Made by a program: the position numbers and the translations under genes. This document shows, piece after piece, positions 34,829 through 44,799 of a stretch of 64,000 nt of DNA; within the stretch, counting starts at the first letter, position 1; each line of letters opens with the position of its first letter. The DNA is from Bacillus pseudomycoides. Lineage in GTDB: Bacteria; Bacillota; Bacilli; Bacillales; Bacillaceae_G. The notes below the pieces were generated by a model, which was given only the letters and a program-made list of their open reading frames with translations, was not told where the DNA came from and searched no databases. The stretch is taken from positions 1,984,001 to 2,048,000 of the forward strand of contig NZ_CP064266.1 in assembly GCF_022811845.1 (NCBI RefSeq), given 5' to 3'.

Positions 34829-35771
34829 TTATTTATCCCCTCAAAATTATTATACTAGCCTAACAAGATATAAACATCCTGTTTCTAGATTGAATTAGAT
34901 CAACTTTTCTTTATTCTAGCATGAATTTTTAAGAGGAAAATTGATAAAAACATATGTAAATATAGCGACTAACCTATTCGTTTTATTAACAATTTGAAAA
35001 ATTATAACTTATTTAAAAATTATAGGATACCTAATTTTAATTATATCTACTATGACATGAAATTTTGTTATGTAATATAAAAATAATTATTTAATCCGTT
35101 TTTATATTGCATGAAGGATAGGGCATTTACCTTTTACATGTACAATTGTAGTAATTTATTAGTCTTAGAATTATCTTTTGCATTGTTGTGTTGGGTAAAT
35201 TTATGGAGTTTTAAAAAATAAAAATGGATGATTTGAACGGCTAAGGAAGTTTCAATTAAAATGTTTGAATCATTTTCAAGGTATAGCAACGATAATACTT
35301 TTTGCTGATGTATGAGGGATTCTCTTTATTATATAAATGTTCTTCTGACTAATAATATAAATGGATATTGGTAATTTGTCAGTTAATTCTCCTAAAGCTT
35401 ATAGATTAATTGGCTAATAACTTCTTGCTTGGAAGTATTTTCAATTACGGGGGATTTCCCTTAAATCATAAACTCATTACACCAGCGAATCACTTTATAT
35501 TCCTAGATACGATTAATTTGTATTTCCCCTGTAGCCTATATACGTGCTTGTTTCAATATATGACCTTATCTTTCCTTGGGTTCAAATACTATCTTAGAAA
35601 TTTAATTTACTTCTAATTTAAAATACTTCCTAGCATTAAATAAAATCCCTACTTTTGATTTCTATCTATCAGTATCAAAATCAAAAAAGTATCCTTTTAA
35701 TTCTATTTAAAAACCTTAATTTAATTTATAATATAAATTATTTATAAGGTGTAATTTAGAGTATATATTTT
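34829..35771. other. 940-bp AT-rich spacer between the regulator and the peptide ORF
   Basis: No ORF with a ribosome site on either strand; a 68-codon plus-strand frame at 35,410 has no site and AT-driven composition. It probably holds the promoter of the peptide-serS2 transcript. I see no PlcR-box-like palindrome. Confidence 0.4.
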
Positions 35772-37037
35772 TTAGTTATAAATCAGTGTAATATTTTTAA
35801 AGGACTCATAAGCGATTTTGTAATAATAAGCTGCCAGTTTGTATTTATGCTTTTCTGAGTAGAAGTCAGCTAACTCCTCACAAAACTGTGCTGTATGTTT
35901 CCAGTCCTCTTTATTTAAGAAGAATGGAATGGCTTTTTCACTTAAAAGAACTTCAAACTCTTCTTCAGTACAATATTCGCGTGCATTTAGAAGTTGAAAA
36001 TGAAGCAATTGTTCATAATTCCCTTCCTTTTCTGCGGTTCTTATTCCTTTAAGTTTCCATTTATAAAACTCATTAAATTCTTCTAACATATAATGACATA
36101 GGGCAATGCAGTAAGTACATCTTAATAAGTCATCACCATCAGTAAATTTTTCTAATGCACGTTTATGCATCGTAATACTTTCTAAATAATTTTCTCTTTG
36201 ATAACTTAACTTACCCAAAGTATGACAAACAAGGCCTTCTAATGTATTGTTACTAGTTGCTCTAGATATATTTAATGCTTTTAATAAATGATGTTCTGCA
36301 TTTTTTATATCGCTTATTCTCCTATAATTTATAGAGAGAAGGATTAGGCATTCAGCGCTTCTTGTTAAATTATAGTTCTTATTATAGAAATTTAAAGCTT
36401 GTTCAATGTAATTGTTAGATGCTGTAATTTGGTACAGCTGATGAGTGGCCAATCCTTTAAGGTAATATAGGTCTGCCCGTTCATATTCTTCCACTATACA
36501 ATCTTTTAGTAGTCCTTCTGCAATATTGATGTGGTTTAAAGCTTCCTTAAAAGCCCTATTTAGGTAATAGAAGAGTCCATTAAATTTATTGTAATAATAT
36601 TCTTGTTCTTTGGTAAAAATCTCCCTTATATCCTTCAACTTCTCTAATTTGTTCTCAGACTCCGTTATATTTCCACAACTTAAAAGATATCTTAACTCAA
36701 ACAAATAAAAAGAACTTAATAAATCAGGAGCTTCTACTTGCTGTATTTCTTTTCTTAAAAGAGTATACATTGTATGTGCTTTCTCATTCTTCGTAATTAT
36801 ACACTCATACCATTTATATAATTCTTCTCGAAAGTTGTTCAAACTTACTAGAGATTCTTCAGGAATAAGGTTTATCCCCAACCTTTTACCAAGTAGGGCT
36901 AGAATTTCAGGACTTGCTTCAATCTTTCCAGTTTCAGTCTTACTTAAGTAGGATACAGAGCAAATTGCTTCTGATAAAACCTCCAATGTCATACCTTTTT
37001 TCTTTCTGAAAAATCTAATTTTTTGTCCGATTCGCAA
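35772..37037 (-). CDS. RRNPP-type regulator (XRE HTH plus TPR), NprR/PlcR-like
   Basis: About 421 residues. An N-terminal helix-turn-helix (IRFFRKKKGMTLEVLSEAICSVSYLSKTETGKIEASPEIL) precedes about nine TPR-like helical pairs (for example RADLYYLKGLATHQLYQITASNNYIEQAL and TLEGLVCHTLGKLSYQRENYLESITMHKRAL). Length and plan match NprR-type quorum regulators, which bind an imported short peptide through the TPRs. Starts: GTG 37046 overlaps AAAGGAG, so TTG 37037, 8 bp downstream of it, is more likely. It diverges from NRPS 1 across a 150-bp region and is the obvious candidate for controlling the cluster. Confidence 0.85.
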   Translation of the reverse strand: MRIGQKIRFFRKKKGMTLEVLSEAICSVSYLSKTETGKIEASPEILALLGKRLGINLIPEESLVSLNNFREELYKWYECIITKNEKAHTMYTLLRKEIQQVEAPDLLSSFYLFELRYLLSCGNITESENKLEKLKDIREIFTKEQEYYYNKFNGLFYYLNRAFKEALNHINIAEGLLKDCIVEEYERADLYYLKGLATHQLYQITASNNYIEQALNFYNKNYNLTRSAECLILLSINYRRISDIKNAEHHLLKALNISRATSNNTLEGLVCHTLGKLSYQRENYLESITMHKRALEKFTDGDDLLRCTYCIALCHYMLEEFNEFYKWKLKGIRTAEKEGNYEQLLHFQLLNAREYCTEEEFEVLLSEKAIPFFLNKEDWKHTAQFCEELADFYSEKHKYKLAAYYYKIAYESFKNITLIYN

Positions 37038-37187
37038 TGATGTCACTCCTTTTTTTCAAATAGTCCTTAATTTAAGAATTATCATAATATAAATTATAAA
37101 ACATTTCTCAAAAATTGTCTTTAGGAAACATGTTATGCTTGAAATGGAGAGAGAACCTATTAAAAATATTAAGGAGAGGTGAACTAA

Positions 37188-37653
37188 ATGAATTTAAAGC
37201 TCCCTTTGATCAAGAAAATAACAGAGCGACAGCTAGATCATTACAACGTGTTGGAGGAATCAGTTTTTCCAAATGACTCTACAGTAGTGAGGGATATAGA
37301 GCTTTCCTATAAAGAACTTTATTTTCAATTAGATGAAAATTTGAATTCACGTATCAGGAAAATTAGCAACAATTCTAAAATAAATAAGTATACTTTTCTC
37401 TTGACAACATTTTACATACTACTTTCTAAGTATAAGGATATAAATACAGTTGCTATAGGAACAAACCCATCAGAAATTGATGATTCTTGAAATCAACACA
37501 GAATCTTTTCACATTTATTAACACCTTTGAAGATAATACTACATTTAAAGATGTAGTATTATCTTCAAAGAATATCCTAAGGAGTTAATTAGTAATAATT
37601 TAAATCAAAGGCATCTTATAGAACAAAGTGAAACAGATAAGCACTTAAACACT
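37188..37653 (+). pseudogene. NRPS 1, N-terminal half-condensation domain (frameshifted)
   Basis: Starts after AAGGAGAGGTG. The first 100 codons read as the C-terminal subdomain of a condensation domain (INKYTFLLTTFYILLSKYKD). The frame then breaks twice. Restoring one base near 37487 (G run) and one near 37577 (A run) gives NLFTFINTFEDNTTFKDVVL and ILKELISNNLNQRHLIEQSE, joining the long frame at 37654. The N-terminal subdomain with HHxxxDG is absent, so this is a half C domain, as might occur before a starter adenylation domain. Confidence 0.65.
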
Positions 37654-40359
37654 ATGTTTATCTATGGGGAAATTGACAACGTTTTATCTTTAGAGAACCT
37701 TAATCCTTTACTTATCTTTTCTTACACCGACAATATGTCAGATACCGTTATCAAAATTAGATACAAAGAAGAAGTTTATAGGGAGAATACTATAAGTATT
37801 ATTTATCAACGATTTGTTAAAGTTTTAGAACAAGTATTAGATAATCCCTCCATTAACATTGGTAAAATAAGCCTATTTTTGAAAAATGAAAAAGAATCTT
37901 TACTTTCTTTAAATATCACCTCGGAAATTGGTTTAAATAAAAAACAAACTTTAATGAAAACATTTGAGGAACAGGTCCATAAGAACCCCGATAAGACTGC
38001 TCTAATCTACAATGGTAAAAAATTAACTTATAATGATCTAGATCAGAAAGCAAATCAAGTCGCACACATGCTGATGAAACAAGGGGTGAAAAATAATACT
38101 CTTGTAGGTATTATTTCTGATAGATCCATAGAGATGATCATAGGATTATTTGGAATTCTCAAAGCTGGTGGAGGATATGTGCCACTTTCTCCTAATTTTC
38201 CTAAAGAGAGACTTCAATTTATTTTGCAGGATAGTAACGTTAATATCCTACTTATTGATAAGGAATCTAATTTAAATATAGAATTTTCAGGAAAAGTTTT
38301 TTGCTTAGAAGATGACTATAATGAGGATACATCCAGCCCTAAAGTAGATAGTAATATTGAGGATATAATGTATGTAATGTATACATCTGGTACAACGGGG
38401 GCGCCTAAAGGTGTAGTGGTTAGACAAGAGAATGTGCTCAATACCTTATATTCACTTCATGTAGACTATCCTTTACAGTTAAATGATGCATATCTTCTGA
38501 AAACGGCTTTTATATTTGATGTATCCGTTACTGAATTATTTGGATGGTTCTTCGAATGTGGTCATTTAGCTATATTACCACCTAATGCAGAAAAAGAACC
38601 AGAAAGCATTATCTCAGCAATTAAAAATTATAATGTTACTCATTTGAATTTTTCTCCATCAATGCTACATTCCTTTTTGAATGTGTTAAGTGATGAACAA
38701 ATAAATATTTTAAATCAGATAAAATATTTATTTGTTGCTGGAGAATCATTCTCGAGGGATCTGGCAAATAAATGTAATAGCTTATTAAGGGATGTAAATA
38801 TATTGAACATGTATGGGCCAACAGAAGCTACTATTTATGCTTCACAACATAAGCTTCGAGAAGATAATGATGTCGTTCCAATCGGCTTTCCTCTTCATAA
38901 TACGAGCATGTTTGTGCTAAATAAACAGAAGGGAATTCAACCGATAGGAATACCAGGAGAGATTTATATAAGTGGCCAGGGAATTACAAATGGATATTTA
39001 AATAGAGAGGAACTGACATCAGAAAAGTTTATTCCGGACTCTATAAATGGTAGGGGCATCATGTATCAATCAGGGGATATAGGAAGATATCTTCCTAATG
39101 GGGAAATTGAATTTTTAGGAAGAACGGATGAACAAGTTAAGATTAGAGGATACCGTATTGAGTTGGAGGAAATAGAAAGTATTTTATTAAAACATACACT
39201 AGTAAAAGAAGCCGTAGTAGTACCTATAGAGGATGAGGGTCTAGGGAAATACTTGTGTGCCTATATCACATTTAAGAAGGAACATGAGGAGATATTGGAA
39301 CAAGACTTTAAAAATTACCTATGTTCTTATTTACCAGATTATATGGTACCAAGTCGTATAATTTTCCTAACTGAACTCCCTATCAATTTAAGTGGTAAGG
39401 TTGACAAGAAATTACTTCCAAAGCCTGTCTATAAGTCAAAAGTTAAAGATAATGGAACTAAGTTAGAGCAAAAGATTCAAAAGTTAATTTCTAGGAATCT
39501 AGAAATCGCTGAAATTGACTTTAATGAAAACATTTTTAATTTAGGAGTCCATTCACTAATGAGTATACAACTCATTCATGAAATAAATAATCAATTTAAT
39601 ATTTCTCTCTCAGTATCCAATTTATATGCCCATCCTACGGTAAGGTCCCTAGCAGGATTAATTAACAGTAAACTTAACACTTCATACGAATGGAACCTGA
39701 CTGTTCTGGAAGATAAATTGAAATCTAAATTTGGACAATCAATATCTATACAAAAATATTCTGTCAGCAATAAAGAGATTATTGTGTTATTTAAAAATGT
39801 AGATAAGAATTTAGTAATTCAATACTTAAATAAGTTAAATTGTCCATATTCACTATATCCACATTATATGCTAGACGTAAAGAAATTCAGTGATATACCT
39901 ATTAATAGTGAAGAATTGTTTATAAATTCATCTTTTACTCAAATTGATGATAACTTAGAAAATAGAATAGTCAAAAATTTGGATGAGCAGAATAAAATAC
40001 TTGTTGAAAAAATTAAACAAGGCGGGGAAAGAGATGTTTATCAAGCAGGATTTTTGCAGCACGCATATTTAGATCGAGACTATAGGTCAACTTTATCAAT
40101 GGAATTAAACATTGAAAATCAACTTAGTCTTGATATAGTAAATGAATGTCTAATCAATGTTATAAATGATCATGATTTACTACGAAGTGTACTAGAGGTT
40201 AATGTAGAAAATGGATATGATTTTCATGAATTTAATAAAATAAGTAAGCAAAATTTACCATACGTTGATTTATCGGAATGTTCTAAAATATCGGTCGATG
40301 ATTTCAAGAGGAATCTTAATACAACTATAATTAAAAAGATGAAGGAACAAAACCTTTAA
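37654..40359 (+). CDS. NRPS 1 core: adenylation, carrier and start of condensation domain
   Basis: A 901-codon frame. The adenylation domain spans about 105-590: A1 LTYNDLDQKANQVAHML, A3 MYTSGTTGAPKG (about 240), A5 NMYGPTEAT (about 384), A7/A8 SGDIGRYLPNGEIEFLGRTD then KIRGYRIELEEIE, A10 NLSGKVDKKLLP. The carrier domain has LGVHSLMS (about 629) with the phosphopantetheine Ser; Val replaces the usual second Gly. A linker and a condensation-type domain start at about 790 (YQAGFLQHAYLDRDYR). By-eye pocket residues give no familiar substrate code. The start at 37654 reflects the upstream frameshift; the natural start is 37188. It stops at 40357 because of an A-run deletion. Confidence 0.82.
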   Translation: MFIYGEIDNVLSLENLNPLLIFSYTDNMSDTVIKIRYKEEVYRENTISIIYQRFVKVLEQVLDNPSINIGKISLFLKNEKESLLSLNITSEIGLNKKQTLMKTFEEQVHKNPDKTALIYNGKKLTYNDLDQKANQVAHMLMKQGVKNNTLVGIISDRSIEMIIGLFGILKAGGGYVPLSPNFPKERLQFILQDSNVNILLIDKESNLNIEFSGKVFCLEDDYNEDTSSPKVDSNIEDIMYVMYTSGTTGAPKGVVVRQENVLNTLYSLHVDYPLQLNDAYLLKTAFIFDVSVTELFGWFFECGHLAILPPNAEKEPESIISAIKNYNVTHLNFSPSMLHSFLNVLSDEQINILNQIKYLFVAGESFSRDLANKCNSLLRDVNILNMYGPTEATIYASQHKLREDNDVVPIGFPLHNTSMFVLNKQKGIQPIGIPGEIYISGQGITNGYLNREELTSEKFIPDSINGRGIMYQSGDIGRYLPNGEIEFLGRTDEQVKIRGYRIELEEIESILLKHTLVKEAVVVPIEDEGLGKYLCAYITFKKEHEEILEQDFKNYLCSYLPDYMVPSRIIFLTELPINLSGKVDKKLLPKPVYKSKVKDNGTKLEQKIQKLISRNLEIAEIDFNENIFNLGVHSLMSIQLIHEINNQFNISLSVSNLYAHPTVRSLAGLINSKLNTSYEWNLTVLEDKLKSKFGQSISIQKYSVSNKEIIVLFKNVDKNLVIQYLNKLNCPYSLYPHYMLDVKKFSDIPINSEELFINSSFTQIDDNLENRIVKNLDEQNKILVEKIKQGGERDVYQAGFLQHAYLDRDYRSTLSMELNIENQLSLDIVNECLINVINDHDLLRSVLEVNVENGYDFHEFNKISKQNLPYVDLSECSKISVDDFKRNLNTTIIKKMKEQNL

Positions 40360-41240
40360 ATGAGTTTTTATTTAGGATGGTGATTATAAAGGAAGACCTT
40401 AAAACATATAGCATATTATTTGTAATTGATCATAAAATATTTGATGCACCAAGTAAGCAGATCCTAGAGTATACATTCAACAAACACTATAGTAAATTGG
40501 TTAATAATATTTTAGTTGAAGAAAAGTTGAACAAAATTTACCTTATAAGACATATATCAACGAAATAAAAAATCTACAACAAAGTCTAAAATTAAGGAGT
40601 ATAAGAGTTCAAGTAAATATTTAAGTTATAAGAGTGTAGTGCTAGACATCAATAAAAATATCAAGATATTGAAAAGCCTATTATTTTTTCTGAACCAATA
40701 TGTTTAAAATATCAATATGAATTAGATTTATTTAATCATCTTACAGTTGAACGAAAGAATATAGGGATTTCACTATCTGTAGCTAATAAAATCTGTCAGC
40801 TGATTTTTGAAAAAGAGGAAATTCCAGTAAGGATAGTGAGTAATGGGAGGAATTTTGGGAATATTGTCTATCATAACTTAATTGGGGATTGCCATACCAG
40901 CATACCTGTTCTTTTTAATAAGGAAGTGGGTTCAGTAGAAAAGTCTTATCAAAAATACGAACAAGAGGAACAGTATTACGCTAATAACTCCATTTGTATA
41001 GGAGCTATGTCTAGCAAAATTCATGGAGATAAGGAAATTTGGGAGATCATCCATAGGGGACCTATAAATTTTAACTTTATAGGTGAAATCAATGAGGAGC
41101 AAGAGAAAGAAATTTTAACAAATTTAAAGAATATGAATTTAGCAAGATATCCGATAATGGCATATGCTACTGGTAATAAGATTGGCATAGTACTATTTAA
41201 TGGTATCACAGAAGATAAATTAAAAAAATTGAAACATTGA
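40360..41240 (+). pseudogene. NRPS 1, C-terminal condensation domain in broken frames
   Basis: Continuation of the terminal condensation domain split among frames. Restoring one base each near 40347 (A), 40545 (T), 40625 (T) and 40670 (A) joins LNEFLFRMVIIKEDL, VIDHKIFDAPSKQIL, TYINEIKNLQQSLKL, SVVLDINKNIKDIEKPII and the final VANKICQLIFEKEEIPVRIV...DKLKKLKH at 41240. The DHKIFDA segment corresponds to HHxxxDG: it keeps the second His and the Asp but lacks the first His. All breaks are single apparent deletions in homopolymers. In module logic this domain would act before the adenylation domain that opens NRPS 2. Confidence 0.65.
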
Positions 41241-41380
41241 TTAGTTTTAAAGGAATTAGTCTAATAAAGTAACTTGGAATAGAATGATTATTAGAAAGTG
41301 CAATAAAGTCATTCCTAATAATCCCCAAATCATCTTTTACCCAATCAACTTGTAACTATGATATAACATTCTTTTATTAA

Positions 41381-41424
41381 AGGGTGCTTACTATTACTTA
41401 CCTAATAGTAAGCACCTCTTTATA
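41381..41424 (+). terminator. Strong hairpin between NRPS 1 and the MFS gene
   Basis: A perfect 14-bp stem GGTGCTTACTATTA/TAATAGTAAGCACC around a 6-base loop, followed by TCTTTA. It ends 40 bp before the transporter start. It acts as a terminator of NRPS 1 or an attenuator of the transporter. Confidence 0.7.
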
Positions 41425-41462
41425 AGAAAGAATCATATATTAATAAGGAGTGCTGAATTTTC

Positions 41463-42698
41463 ATGGGATTTATTAATCAATATAGAGGACTTGGTAAAAG
41501 TGTGTACACACTTTTCCTAGTAAATTTCATTAACTATACGGGGAATTTTGTTTATCCCTTTCTAGTGCTTATTTTAGGTTCAGTATCTGATTTGAACTCC
41601 AAAACTACAGGAACTATAATGATGGCCGTTTCCATTGCCTTTGTCCCTGGGTCTATGTTGGGAGGAAAATTAGCTGACACGATAGGAAGAAAGAAAATTC
41701 TTATACTTTCTATGTCTTTAAAAGCATTAATTTTCATTCTGTGCGCGTTATATATTGATTATATATATTTTCTGATCATATTATTGGTGTTGGCGAGCTT
41801 TATAGGTGGTTTGTCAGGACCTTCTTTTGGAGCTATTGTTGCAGATTTGACAAATAAAGAAGACCGAAAAGTCGCTTTTTCTTTATTATATTTAGGCGTA
41901 AATTTAGGTATGGGAATTAGTCCTATGTTAGCAGGATTTTTCTATAAATACTCTATTACCGCTCTTTTTGTAGGTGATGCCGTGACACTTTTACTAGCAG
42001 TATATCTTATCTATAAAAATGTACCTGAGACTTTTCAGAGGATAAATGATAAAAAATTCAAAGTTCAGAAAGAAAATAGTAAAAAGGAAGGATTAGTAAG
42101 AATATTGCTAAAGACTCCCGTTTTATTAGGATTTTTACCTGTCTTACTTGCATATTACTTTATTTATTCCCAACATTCCTTTAGCTTACCTCTTCAGATG
42201 GATAAATACTTCTTTGAACAGGGACCTTCTATATTTGGAATAATAATGGCAGTTAATGCGGTTGTTGTAATTGTTCTAACTAGCTTTGTAACACTATTAA
42301 CTAAGAAACTTACGGATATTACTATCATTGCATTATCAGGGATTTTATTGGGAGGAGGATTTGGACTGGTTGGAATAGCCACAACAGTTCCATCTTTAAT
42401 CATTTCAACCATAATCTGGACTATTGGTGAAATAATGTTCGCGACCAATTCTGGTGCGTTTGTTGCTAATGTGACGCCTTCCCAATATAGAGGAAGAATT
42501 AATTCAATAGTTTCTATTACGAGAAGTGCTGGTTTAGCAATAGGTCCTTGGGCAATGGGGTATTATATAGATTTCTTTAACCTCCATTCGGTATGGGGAG
42601 CTTTATTAGTAGTGGGAATAGCTTACTGTATTGGTGCATATGCACTTAACTTTATAATTAAAAGAGAAAAAACTACGGTGTTAAAGAGGCATGCTTAA
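41463..42698 (+). CDS. MFS multidrug-type exporter
   Basis: A 411-residue protein with about 12 membrane segments. The loop 2-3 signature is GGKLADTIGRKKILILSMS, and motif C-like GVNLGMGISPMLAGFFY lies in segment 5. The central cytoplasmic loop is rich in Lys (NDKKFKVQKENSKKEG). It resembles MDR-type drug exporters. AATAAGGAG precedes the ATG. Its position between the two NRPS genes suggests export of, or resistance to, the peptide product. Confidence 0.88.
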   Translation: MGFINQYRGLGKSVYTLFLVNFINYTGNFVYPFLVLILGSVSDLNSKTTGTIMMAVSIAFVPGSMLGGKLADTIGRKKILILSMSLKALIFILCALYIDYIYFLIILLVLASFIGGLSGPSFGAIVADLTNKEDRKVAFSLLYLGVNLGMGISPMLAGFFYKYSITALFVGDAVTLLLAVYLIYKNVPETFQRINDKKFKVQKENSKKEGLVRILLKTPVLLGFLPVLLAYYFIYSQHSFSLPLQMDKYFFEQGPSIFGIIMAVNAVVVIVLTSFVTLLTKKLTDITIIALSGILLGGGFGLVGIATTVPSLIISTIIWTIGEIMFATNSGAFVANVTPSQYRGRINSIVSITRSAGLAIGPWAMGYYIDFFNLHSVWGALLVVGIAYCIGAYALNFIIKREKTTVLKRHA

Positions 42699-42820
42699 AG
42701 ATTTTTTGTATAGTATGCGGACACCTACTGAATGAACGACTATAGTTAGAGTTAATAATTAAGATAAATATATTTCATTAAAGAAAAAGTGAAATGAATC
42801 TGTAATTTATAACACCTAAG

Positions 42821-42866
42821 CTACCCGTTTCCCATATCCATGGGGGACGGGTAATTTAATTTTTCT
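42821..42866 (+). terminator. Terminator after the MFS gene
   Basis: TACCCGTTTCCC...GGGGGACGGGTA stem followed by AATTTAATTTTTC. Confidence 0.7.
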
Positions 42867-43468
42867 TGAATTTATATCATGATATAGGTATGTTTTAATG
42901 CATTGAATTCACACGTTTTAAGGATTCAATGTATGGACTTGAATCAGTATTTTGAATACGAAAAAGCTTAAGATCTTCTTTAGTTTGAGAAGTGAGCTGC
43001 CCCTGCCATGGATTCCATTACGATTATAACATCGTTCGTCATAGTAAAGGCGCCTGATTAGTTTGTTCATAGCTTTCATATCGATTGCAATACTTCCCTT
43101 TTATGGTGACTAGTTAAAGGATATAGTTTAGTACAATCGAAATTGCCCTCTTATTAAAATTAATGTTTTTTGAATTTTCTTTTTGTACAATTAACTAAAT
43201 CTGGATAAAGACTATAAAACATTACTAAATCTAATGACGCAATAGTAGTAAAATACTTATTTTTTAGAAAACTTTTTTTATTATGGGTTAGAATTAGCTT
43301 CAATTCACACCTTCTTTTTTCAAAAAAAATCCAGTTGGTAAGTAGTATAATGTGAATATAAAGAAATTAACAGGTAGTAATGAGAGCGGTTTGATGTTTT
43401 TGTTAATTTTTTATGTTCCGTTAAGTTGAAGGGATTTGATGACTATAGTTTTATAGCTAAAAAACATT
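42867..43468. other. 600-bp gap with a short coding remnant on the minus strand
   Basis: A minus-strand frame at 42918-43079 (53 codons: MKAMNKLIRRLYYDERCYNR then NGIHGRGSSLLKLKK) looks like natural protein at its start and then decays. I cannot name it. TATAAT near 43348-43353 could be the -10 of the radical SAM operon; no matching -35 is seen, so it may need an activator. Confidence 0.35.
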
Positions 43469-44779
43469 ATGGAATGGGAAGGGTATGAATGGAATATGAT
43501 TGATTCACTGAAAGTGGCAGAAAGAAATTTATCGTGGTATGAAGAGGGAACTAATGCTATTAAACCTTGTGTTTATAAAGAATATATATCTCACCTTTAT
43601 AATTTGGAGGAAATAGGAATTAAGGAACACCCCTTCATTGAAGAGTTATGCAATGCAATGAGCTTTACACCATTTTCTACAGAAAAAGCCCTTTATGCTA
43701 AGGAAAGAATAAAATACGGAGCACAAAAGGCTAGAATGGAAATAGACATATCTGATATTTGTAATTTTAAATGTCCTGGATGTACATTTCAATTTAGTCA
43801 ACAAGATAAACAATTAAGTTATGAAAAGCTAGAAGGGTTTATTGCAGAACTTCAAAGGAAAGGAGTTGAGGCAATAACCTTAGCTGGAGGAGGGGAACCC
43901 ACTATTTATAATAACAGTGGGATGAGATTGCCTGATGTTACAGAAAAGTTTAAAGAAGCTGGAATAGAAATATTTCTTATTACAAATGCTTTTGCTTTAT
44001 CCGATGAGGATATTAAAAGAATTTTAACATCAGTAAGCGGCATTCGAATATCTATATACAACTTTATTGCTCCTGGGGAACCAGAAAATAAAAATCAAAT
44101 AGTATACGAAAACATACATAAAATACTACAAATAAAGAAAGAGCTTAATGTATCTACTCATGTTCTAATTGGGACCCTTATATCTTGGAATAGCAAGAAA
44201 GATTTTGAATTTTCTATCGGATTGGCTAAAAAATTCAATACAATCGTAACGCCTAGGCCATATATTTCTATTCAACGCAACGCTAAGGAAATGTTATCCC
44301 TTACTGAGGTACATAAAATCCTGGATAGGGTTTTAAAGAATTATCTGATAATTAAGAGTGAAATAAATCCTCACCAACCAATTGCCATGAGGGAATATTT
44401 AGAAAGAGTTTTAGCATTTACTTTACCACTTGAGAAAAGATGCACGGTTACTGAATTAGGTTTATGCGGAAAGTTGAGAGCTAACGGTGATTTATATCGT
44501 TGTGGCCAACTCTCTGCTAAATCAAATATCATCGAAAAGAGAAAAGATAAAAATATCTTTTTTAGTAATATCTATGAAGGAGCAGAAGCTGCTTTAGAAC
44601 AACACTTACAAGGTAAGAAAGGTTTAACTAATTATAACATGTGTCCGGTATGTAGAGAATCTCTAAATAACATTAGGCTTAACAGGTTTGATAAAGTTCC
44701 TAAAGTTATTCAATCGGAAATTCTAGATAAGGTATTGCCGGCCTATGAGCATAACAAAAACTTATCAAAATTTTGGTAA
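43469..44779 (+). CDS. Radical SAM enzyme with a SPASM-like C-terminus
   Basis: A 436-residue protein. The CNFKCPGC cluster motif (Cx3Cx2C, about residue 97) binds the SAM-reactive 4Fe-4S, and GGGEPTIYNN is the SAM-contact motif. Further cysteines near the C-terminus (CTVTELGLCGKLRANGDLYRC and CPVCRES) suggest an auxiliary cluster as in SPASM/twitch proteins. It therefore probably catalyses a radical modification of an amino acid or peptide; the substrate is unknown. The start is uncertain: ATG 43469 lacks a ribosome site and ATG 43496 follows GGAAGGG at a long distance. It opens a run of same-strand genes reaching to NRPS 2. Confidence 0.85.
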   Translation: MEWEGYEWNMIDSLKVAERNLSWYEEGTNAIKPCVYKEYISHLYNLEEIGIKEHPFIEELCNAMSFTPFSTEKALYAKERIKYGAQKARMEIDISDICNFKCPGCTFQFSQQDKQLSYEKLEGFIAELQRKGVEAITLAGGGEPTIYNNSGMRLPDVTEKFKEAGIEIFLITNAFALSDEDIKRILTSVSGIRISIYNFIAPGEPENKNQIVYENIHKILQIKKELNVSTHVLIGTLISWNSKKDFEFSIGLAKKFNTIVTPRPYISIQRNAKEMLSLTEVHKILDRVLKNYLIIKSEINPHQPIAMREYLERVLAFTLPLEKRCTVTELGLCGKLRANGDLYRCGQLSAKSNIIEKRKDKNIFFSNIYEGAEAALEQHLQGKKGLTNYNMCPVCRESLNNIRLNRFDKVPKVIQSEILDKVLPAYEHNKNLSKFW

Positions 44780-44799
44780 ATTAAGAGGAGTGTTATTTA

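Noticed and set aside
35410..35616. 68-codon plus-strand ORF in the regulator-peptide spacer
   Set aside because: It has no ribosome site and AT-driven composition; nothing supports translation.
37654..40359. Substrate prediction for the NRPS 1 adenylation domain
   Set aside because: Pocket residues read by eye (about D-V-T-N-F-A-M-I-Y) match no code I can recall reliably, so no amino acid is named.
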